Assembly: GCF_900176595.1 (NCBI RefSeq)
Contig: NZ_LT838813.1
Coordinates: 5,784,001-5,848,000, forward strand
Source: Aquiflexum balticum DSM 16537
GTDB lineage: Bacteria > Bacteroidota > Bacteroidia > Cytophagales > Cyclobacteriaceae
Reading direction: 5' to 3'
Length of the DNA stretch: 64,000 nt
Notes under the pieces: model-generated
Seen by the model: the letters and a program-made list of their open reading frames with translations, nothing else
Databases searched by the model: none
What the model was told of the DNA's origin: nothing
Shown: piece after piece, positions 57,602 to 64,000 of the stretch
Position numbering within the stretch: the first letter of the stretch is position 1
Layout of the letters: every line of letters begins with the position of its first letter
Position numbers and translations under genes: made by a program

Positions 57602-58757
57602 TTTAAAATTCTAATAAAAGGAGATAGATGACAAGCTTAAATGCGCTGCTAAATTATTAATTTTTCATATAAAAAAAAACGTATTTCAGATTATTTTTTT
57701 TGAACTTTAAATATTTGTTGCTTTTAAAAGCGAATTAGACCCAAAATTAACGCAATTATCCTGATAGAAGCAAGGTTTTGTGATTTGATGTTAGTGGATT
57801 ATGGGGGGAGAAAGAGGATTTAAAGGATAAAGGTTGGGGTGTCCGATGACCGATGACCGATGTTGGGACATTTCGGCAAAATGGATTATAGCTCCAAAAA
57901 CTCGGTGACCAGCTGTTCGGGATTTGCAATCCCTAAACAAATTCCTAAATCCACCTATACCCCTTTTTCTAAACTCCATGAAATTCCCCAATTCAATCTC
58001 TCATATTTTTGTAACAAAGCCATTGCCCCAATTGAGGGTAAGAAAAAAATGAATTGGAAGTCACCCACACAATTTCACGTTCAAATGCACCATACCAAAT
58101 AGGACCTGAGTTCCACATTTCGGTAAAAAAATTATTCTTCCAAAAGGAATCTATGACCGAAATTTACAGAATGGCTGCTGTCATAACCTCGGGTTTCGGC
58201 TCATAAAGTTTGATGGAAACCGAAAACTGATTGAAGCACCTTACCCCTCATATTAAGCCATCTTCAGGACTACCACAGGAAAATCTCAATTTCAAAGCCT
58301 ACCTTAATTAGTTAGGGTAGCGGGAAGGAAGACAATGGACCGGGCCGGCCTTGGCCCTGCGCGCAGATAGGATTCCATTGTCTAGATTTTTTTGTTACTT
58401 TTTGTATCATGACAAAAAGTAAGAGAATTGTTGCAAGAAAAGTGAAATCAACGTCACTCACTTAAAACCACACCAATAATAAACCTTTTCAACAAACTTA
58501 CTCTCTACATTTCGATAAAGAAGATCAGTCTTCGAAAACAAACTCTGTGACCAAAATTGCCTGAATCGCCGCTTTTCCCAAATTCTCCCCAACAACCATC
58601 GATTCTCACCTCCCCTATACTTAGGACAAACTTTGACTTGGTACTTGGTACTTAGTACTTTGTACCCAAAATCTAGCATCTCGCCTCCCCGATACTCAGG
58701 AGAATCTTTTTTACTTGGTACTTGGTACTTAGTACTTTGTACCCAAAATATCGTCTC
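57602..58757. repeat. Second composite repeat cluster and a 75-bp tandem duplication
   Basis: No gene is supported here. The region repeats elements of the array at 37.3-38.8 kb: gatgaccgatgaccgatgt at 57845, an inverted ggatttgcaatcc palindrome at 57920, a composite unit from ttccacattt at 58111 with the gaagacaat...attgtct pair, and a further, partial unit starting near 58500. A two-copy tandem repeat of 75 bp (58604-58678, 58679-58753) then contains acttggtacttggtacttag in both copies. It ends only a few bases before the stop codon of the next gene. Confidence 0.78.
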
Positions 58758-61700
58758 TCAACGCACCAACAAAGGCCTCGAAGCAGTAATCACATTGCCC
58801 ATAGAATCAGTCGCATAAAGATAAATCCTAGAGGGACTTGAAGGCAACTTGATTTCAACAAACTTGCCATCTAATATCTTATCCAAAACCGGGCTACTTC
58901 TTTCCCAATTTTGGTCATACACTACCCAAGAATACTGCAATTCTCCATCATATCCATTTGTAATAGCTGCTGAAACCCAAAAATTTTCTCCAGGATTTAA
59001 ATAATCCCAATGCCCTACTATGTTAATATCAGGAAAGGAACTAATCATCTGATTTTCTTCTAACCAAACATTTTGCAAGTAATAATATGCAGGCTTTAGC
59101 CTTCCTTTATTATCAGTAATTCCGAACCAAGTTGCAGTACCCTCAAAACGGTCCATCCAACTAAATGCGATTCCCCCTAGATTTTTACCTTTAAAGTTTT
59201 GTATATACTCTATCCACTGCCTTTCATACCACTCAGCTTTACTAAGGGATGATAGCTCAATCAATGAACTATTATTTATATAATCGCCCAATTCATAATT
59301 CCAATAACCCTTTGGACCAAATTCAGTCACCACATAAGGTTTGTCAGGATAAGCAAACTCCATTATTGAATCAAGTTGACTTATATTTTCCTCATAATAA
59401 GAATTGATACCCAATACGTCAACATGGGGTGCAAAAGCCCTATATTGGATGATAGCACCGATTAATCTTTCATTATCATGTTCTTCCGAAGAGAATACCG
59501 GTCTTTCAGGATCAATTTTTTTGATTTTAACTGCCAAATCATCTAAAAACTCAAGATAACTTCTTCTGACTGACGTGAGGTAAGGTTGTGCGTAATGCTT
59601 CTTTAGAATCCCCCATGTTTCATTTCCGATATTCCAACCTATGATGCTTTTATCATTTTTATATTTCCTTACCTTTGCCAGTACCCGTTTTTCGTAGGCT
59701 TTAAGTTTCTTCACATCTTTTTGGAAATCTGTTTTAGGGTCAAACCAAAAGCCATACATCACTTTCAAATCATGCTCTTTAGCTGAATTGAGAATATTCC
59801 TATCGTAAATACCGGGTTCATACCTTCTAATCGTATTGGCACCCATTTTTTTGATCAATGAAAAATCCTTATCCAATTGTTTCATTGACAAGGGGATAAA
59901 TCCTTCTTCCCAATCATGGCCAGGATTGTAACAGATACCTTTGATATAGAAGGGTTGACCATCTACGATAAGTTGGTGGTTTCCTGGACTTCCAATCAAT
60001 GAGTGGGGTGATGTTTTAGATGCAATCTTGGAAGTAGGATTATTAAGATAATTTCTTTCCGAATGCAAATCAAACTTGTCAAGCCAATTAGACACCCCAT
60101 TAAGGTCAAAGGTCCAATCAATGTGTTTGGATTCTTGGTCAGGACGCCATTGAGTGATCCAGTTTTTATCCAAATCACTAAAGAAGAATACGAAAGATCT
60201 AATTTCCGGAAATTTAGTTTTGATGGAATGGATGGATTCACTTACCCAGGTTCTGCCGTCCTGCCCATAGGAAATTGAACCAAACTCTGCTAACATGACA
60301 GGTAGCTTAAAACCTTTTTCCGCAATCTTAGCACTGAATGGTTGATAGATTTGTTCAAAGCTTTTTGAAGTTTGATCTTCACTTGCCAAACCATAATCCA
60401 AAGCAGTCAATCCAATCCAATCTACATACTGTGTATAACCTCCGGAAGGAAAATAAGAATCAAATCCCTCAGTGGACCATGGACTCCATACCCAAGAAAC
60501 ATTATGAGCACCCACCTTTTCAAAACGAAGATGAACATACTTCCATGCTTCCACAAACTCTTCAGGAGTATTGTTTCCTGCCCTTGACCAAGGATACATA
60601 GGGTTTTCCATTTCATGGGCAAACCTTAAAAAAACGGGCGAATGAAGGTCTCTTAATGCTACTGCCACATCGTCAATATAAGCATCAAAATATCCATTCA
60701 AAATATATTGAAAAACCTTTTGATTATTTTTAAGATCATTATTTTCAGAATAAGCTTCGAATAAATTAGACCATGGTTCCCAAGTTATCATTGGTAAGGC
60801 ACCATGGTTAATAATAGTCTCCCATTTTTCTACAGGTAGCGGTCCATCTCCCCAAGCTACGTATGTAGAAATCACAGAAAATTGATGAGCTGCTTTTTCT
60901 TCATGTCCGTTGATTAACGATATATCTGATAAATAATCAAAATGGGGATCATAAATTCCTGTGTAGAACCCACCCAATTCTTTTTCAATTGTTGTTTTAG
61001 GTCTTTGATTCAATAAGTCATCCCTGTCCAGATTAAAGGAACTGATGATGAAAACCAAACTGCTTGCCAACATGGAAAATAAGACCAAATGTAAAGCTAC
61101 CCTGCTTAATTTTAGGTAGGAAAAATTCTTTTGAGTGAAAGTAAAGGCATTTCTAAACCATTTCCACTTGGCTTTGGTATTCAAAACCCATGTAGTCTGC
61201 CCCATGGCAAATATCGTAAAGAAAATCATAGCATTGATCGATGAAAAGAGTGCCATTAACATGCTATAGGGTTGCCAATCCCAATACAAACCATAGCAAA
61301 CTGCAAAGGCTGAGATTAAGGCCAATAATAGATTTGGCAATCCTAATAAAAATTCTCCTTTGGTCGAATGCTCTTTTGGCGTGGGAATATACGGTACTTT
61401 TATGTTCAATAAGGTGTAAACAAAACCAATAATAAAAACCCACCATGTACCTACCCTCAAAAACCCTCCAACCAAATGAATGCCTTTCTCTTCGGGATGA
61501 TTGAGCCAGGATTGAGCATAAAACCTATAGGTCAGGCTGAACAGAAAAAATGGGGTAAAATAAACGAAAAAAACCATAGGGTCAACCAACCAAGGATATT
61601 CTCCTGTAAACAAAGCATAAGCTGGAATCCCAAAATCAATTAGTGTAACAAATCCAAATAAATAGTAGAGCGGAATTATGCCATAATGCAATTTTTGCCT

Positions 61701-62648
61701 CCAAGTGAATTTCCAGAAAAGCTTTGGAAAAAGATTGAACCACAAATCAAAGGTTCCCCTACTCCATTTCAATTGTTGTTTGTAGTAGGCTGAAATGCTG
61801 CTGGGAACCTGTCCTCTGGACAAAATGACCGGTTCATACACAGACTTCCAGCCTTTAGCGTGAAGCAGCATAGATGTATGCATATCTTCAGTCAGGCCAG
61901 GAGCGTGTCCTCCTATGGAATCCAGTGCGGCTCTTCTAAAGGTACAATTTGCCCCAATAGCCTGAGCGGTTCCAAATTCCCCCATAGCTTGCATATAAGG
62001 TCCATAAAAAAGATATGTCTGTTCTGCTGCTCCTTGGGCGATCAAAGATTCTTTTTGGTTGCCATAGGATTGGACTACCTGTACATAACCTATTTCAGGA
62101 TTATCGAAATGATGCAACACATGGTCTAAAAATTCCGGATAAGGTGCGTGATCTGGGTCTAAAATCACACAAATTTCTCCTGTGGCATATTTCAGGGCAT
62201 TGTTGATATTACCTGCCTTGGCGTTTTCATGGGTATCGCGGGTGACATGTACTACACCAAGATCGGCACATAGTTCTTTCACATATGCATCATTTCCTTC
62301 ATCACAGAGATAGGTGGTATGTGGGTATTTTACTGCCACCAAAGCCCTTAAGGTATTCTCCAACATGTTATAAGGCTCACCGGGAAAAAAGGTTGTGAGC
62401 ATATCCACCGTGTAAGGTTTTAAAGGTGGCTTTGGCTTTTCTGATTCATCTCGGGGTTTTGGTAATCCGTCATAATGGTACCATTCAAAAAGCACTTTTA
62501 ACAATTTAAAAGCCAATGAAACTGTAAGCAGGAAATACAGGACCCGATGTCCTATACCGACTTTCGAAATAAACGCATATAAAAATAAAGCCAAAGATAA
62601 AATCCCAAGAATCAGGATAGCCTTGCCCAGCAGGCGTTTTAGATTCAT
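58758..62648 (-). CDS. GT2 processive synthase fused to GH26-like and GH5/GH2-like domains (1296 aa)
   Basis: Two N-terminal membrane helices lead into a BcsA-like GT2 domain (about 80-400) with DPDHAP near residue 166, LTEDMHTS near 255 and QQLKWSRG near 293, that is the D, DxD, TED and Q-x-x-x-W set of processive synthases. Further membrane helices reach to about 545. A GH26-like domain (about 565-860) keeps an acid/base candidate in RFAHEMENPMYPW near 678 and a nucleophile candidate in VMLAEFGS near 787. A clan-A GH5/GH2-like barrel (about 895-1200) has WNIGNETWG near 1009 and VVTEFGPKG near 1108. An Ig-like tail follows. The predicted protein makes a beta-linked glycan and carries two potentially active glycosidase-type domains on the far side of the membrane, possibly to cut, transfer or release it. 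Confidence 0.9.
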   Translation of the reverse strand: MNLKRLLGKAILILGILSLALFLYAFISKVGIGHRVLYFLLTVSLAFKLLKVLFEWYHYDGLPKPRDESEKPKPPLKPYTVDMLTTFFPGEPYNMLENTLRALVAVKYPHTTYLCDEGNDAYVKELCADLGVVHVTRDTHENAKAGNINNALKYATGEICVILDPDHAPYPEFLDHVLHHFDNPEIGYVQVVQSYGNQKESLIAQGAAEQTYLFYGPYMQAMGEFGTAQAIGANCTFRRAALDSIGGHAPGLTEDMHTSMLLHAKGWKSVYEPVILSRGQVPSSISAYYKQQLKWSRGTFDLWFNLFPKLFWKFTWRQKLHYGIIPLYYLFGFVTLIDFGIPAYALFTGEYPWLVDPMVFFVYFTPFFLFSLTYRFYAQSWLNHPEEKGIHLVGGFLRVGTWWVFIIGFVYTLLNIKVPYIPTPKEHSTKGEFLLGLPNLLLALISAFAVCYGLYWDWQPYSMLMALFSSINAMIFFTIFAMGQTTWVLNTKAKWKWFRNAFTFTQKNFSYLKLSRVALHLVLFSMLASSLVFIISSFNLDRDDLLNQRPKTTIEKELGGFYTGIYDPHFDYLSDISLINGHEEKAAHQFSVISTYVAWGDGPLPVEKWETIINHGALPMITWEPWSNLFEAYSENNDLKNNQKVFQYILNGYFDAYIDDVAVALRDLHSPVFLRFAHEMENPMYPWSRAGNNTPEEFVEAWKYVHLRFEKVGAHNVSWVWSPWSTEGFDSYFPSGGYTQYVDWIGLTALDYGLASEDQTSKSFEQIYQPFSAKIAEKGFKLPVMLAEFGSISYGQDGRTWVSESIHSIKTKFPEIRSFVFFFSDLDKNWITQWRPDQESKHIDWTFDLNGVSNWLDKFDLHSERNYLNNPTSKIASKTSPHSLIGSPGNHQLIVDGQPFYIKGICYNPGHDWEEGFIPLSMKQLDKDFSLIKKMGANTIRRYEPGIYDRNILNSAKEHDLKVMYGFWFDPKTDFQKDVKKLKAYEKRVLAKVRKYKNDKSIIGWNIGNETWGILKKHYAQPYLTSVRRSYLEFLDDLAVKIKKIDPERPVFSSEEHDNERLIGAIIQYRAFAPHVDVLGINSYYEENISQLDSIMEFAYPDKPYVVTEFGPKGYWNYELGDYINNSSLIELSSLSKAEWYERQWIEYIQNFKGKNLGGIAFSWMDRFEGTATWFGITDNKGRLKPAYYYLQNVWLEENQMISSFPDINIVGHWDYLNPGENFWVSAAITNGYDGELQYSWVVYDQNWERSSPVLDKILDGKFVEIKLPSSPSRIYLYATDSMGNVITASRPLLVR

Positions 62649-62676
62649 AAATAGGTAATTAGGGTGATAGCGAATT

Positions 62677-62708
62677 CAAAATACTTTATTTTATTTTTGA
62701 AATACAAA
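62677..62708 (-). promoter_or_regulatory. Candidate promoter of the GT2-GH fusion gene
   Basis: On the minus strand TTTG (62708-62705) is followed after 21 bases by TATTTTG (62683-62677). This is close to the Bacteroidota TTTG/TAnnTTTG pattern, with a -7 box one base short. The start codon lies about 28 bp downstream. Confidence 0.3.
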
Positions 62709-62795
62709 TTTTTTTATATAAAATTTATATCTCGTAAAAAATGATAAACTTATTTAATTAAATTTGGGAATTAAACTTTACAAAACTATTAAAAT

Positions 62796-64000
62796 ATGAT
62801 CAATGCCCAAAAAGGATTAATAATTACTTTGATTTTTACTTCTTTGCTTTCACTGTTTTCTTGCAAAACAGATAAAAAGGAGGTATTTCAACCAACTGTA
62901 CAAGTAAAGTATCAGGAAGGAAGGGCAATACTTTATAGGTATGGGGAGCCATATTTTATCATAGGTGCTGCGGGCACCCAATATATGGATAAGGTGGCTG
63001 CATATGGTGGAAACTCAGTCAGGACATGGAATTTGCAAGATGCTGACAGCATTTTGGATAAAGCTCATGAACTTGGATTGACAGTGACCTTGGGAATCGA
63101 AATCGGTCGCCCACTTTGGGGAAATGACTTCGCCTACTGGAAAATCTGGGAAGTGGCAAAGAAAGTAGAAGAAATAAGGCCATTTGTAGAGAAGTACAAA
63201 GATCACCCTGCCCTGTTGATGTGGGGGGTCGGCAATGAGGTGAAAGGATATGGAGGTGGAACGAGGTTAGAAGTTTACTACATAACCAATCAAGTCGCGA
63301 AGATGGTCAAGGAGGTTGATCTAAATCACCCAACCATGACTGCTCTTAATCATTCATCTAAAATTGACTTCCTTACCCCCACAATTTTATCAAATATCGA
63401 TATTCTGGGTTTCAATGCTTTTCGAGACTTAAACCGCATGTCAGGAAAGGTATATGGGGAAGACGGATGGAAAAAAGCCTATATTTTTTCCGAGTGGGGA
63501 ACTTGGGGTCATTGGCAGGCACCAGAAACCGAATGGGGTGCGCCCAAGGAATTGAAGGACGCTGAAAAAAGACATGCCATGGAGCAGAATTGGAATACCA
63601 TGCTCCAGGATTCCTCCCTTCTTTTGGGTGCTTATGCGTTTTATTGGGGATACAAACATGAGGGTACCCAAACCTGGTTTAGTTTCTTCTCTGAGGAAGG
63701 TCTTCAAACGCCGTCCCTTCAGTTTTTGAAAGAAGCATGGTCTGGAAAAACGGTGGAGAATGCTGCGCCTAATGTCAGCGACATTTCGATTGAAAACCCG
63801 AAAAGTTTTGTCAGGGACAATTTCTACCTGGAAAGCGACAAAATATATACAGCTAGCGCACTGGCAGAAGATCCCGAAGCGGACTCACTGGAATTCATCT
63901 GGGAAATCAGGGATGAAGAAAATTACTTTCTTGATAAAAATTATTCCAACCCAATCGACTCCCTGATTGTGGTTTCAAATGGACCAAAAGTCCAATTCAA
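62796..64000 (+). CDS. Glycosidase-like lipoprotein (clan A GH5/GH2 type), 3' end beyond the window
   Basis: I translated this from the ATG at 62796; the frame is open to the window edge (about 401 codons). A lipoprotein signal ends in SLFSC (Cys23). The TIM-barrel core includes GGNSVRTWN near residue 70, LLMWGVGNEVKGYGGG near residue 142 with the acid/base-type N-E, and KKAYIFSEWGTWGHWQ near residue 227 with a nucleophile-type Glu. An Ig-like region begins near residue 330. The layout is similar to the C-terminal glycosidase part of the fusion protein encoded divergently, 147 bp away, which suggests that both act on the same glycan. A Bacteroidota lipoprotein of this kind would be anchored in the outer membrane. 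Confidence 0.85.
   Translation, partial: MINAQKGLIITLIFTSLLSLFSCKTDKKEVFQPTVQVKYQEGRAILYRYGEPYFIIGAAGTQYMDKVAAYGGNSVRTWNLQDADSILDKAHELGLTVTLGIEIGRPLWGNDFAYWKIWEVAKKVEEIRPFVEKYKDHPALLMWGVGNEVKGYGGGTRLEVYYITNQVAKMVKEVDLNHPTMTALNHSSKIDFLTPTILSNIDILGFNAFRDLNRMSGKVYGEDGWKKAYIFSEWGTWGHWQAPETEWGAPKELKDAEKRHAMEQNWNTMLQDSSLLLGAYAFYWGYKHEGTQTWFSFFSEEGLQTPSLQFLKEAWSGKTVENAAPNVSDISIENPKSFVRDNFYLESDKIYTASALAEDPEADSLEFIWEIRDEENYFLDKNYSNPIDSLIVVSNGPKVQF

Noticed and set aside
58604-58753. Possible CRISPR-like repeat near 58.7 kb
   Set aside because: Only two adjacent 75-bp copies without unique spacers; it is a simple tandem duplication.

Overview
The window is an exopolysaccharide (EPS) or capsule assembly locus from a Bacteroidota genome, probably Cyclobacteriaceae-like. 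That placement is inferred from AT-rich DNA, four secreted proteins of which three end in type A C-terminal signals of the type IX secretion system (T9SS), a Wza/Wzc/Wzy set, and abundant small palindromic repeats. No rRNA, tRNA or CRISPR array was seen.

Layout. (1) 1-12.1 kb, all on the minus strand: an ATP-grasp protein cut by the window edge, two CelD-like GNAT proteins around a NodB-type deacetylase, a GT4 glycosyltransferase, an SGNH-type protein paired with an MBOAT O-acyltransferase, another GT4 and a DUF354 protein. Together these look like glycan assembly plus acyl decoration. (2) 12.7-15.1 kb, plus strand: two GT4 enzymes. (3) 15.6-44.4 kb: very large secreted modular proteins. One is a propeller/malectin/Kelch/LamG protein of 2554 residues, one is a carbohydrate-binding/BIG2/LamG protein of 1184 residues, and three have a pectate-lyase-like N-terminus followed by none, five FN3, or six FN3 plus three LamG domains. 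This zone also holds a GT4 pseudogene, an intact IS4-type insertion, a decayed IS110-type element and arrays of composite palindromic repeats. (4) 44.6-52.9 kb, plus strand: an asparagine-synthase-like protein without the usual N-terminal cysteine, two GT4 paralogues, an IS1595-type relic, an ABC exporter and a RimK-like ATP-grasp protein. (5) 52.9-62.6 kb, minus strand: a Wzy/O-antigen-ligase-like membrane protein, a Wzc-type tyrosine kinase/copolymerase, a Wza-type export lipoprotein, a second repeat cluster, and a 1296-residue fusion of a processive GT2 synthase with a GH26-like and a GH5/GH2-like domain. (6) 62.8 kb to the end, plus strand: a glycosidase-like lipoprotein cut by the window edge.

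How it may work together (inference). GT4 enzymes build a lipid-linked repeat, the acyl, deacetyl and amide-type enzymes decorate it, the ABC exporter may stand in for a missing Wzx flippase, and Wzy, Wzc and Wza polymerise and export it. The T9SS proteins would sit at the surface and bind or trim glycan. The GT2-GH26-GH fusion may be a second, synthase-type system that makes and edits its own product. The strongest points for a second look are this fusion, the indel-free 1.66 kb duplication of a GC-rich LamG-FN3-LamG-CTD cassette between two genes, and the composite repeat arrays.
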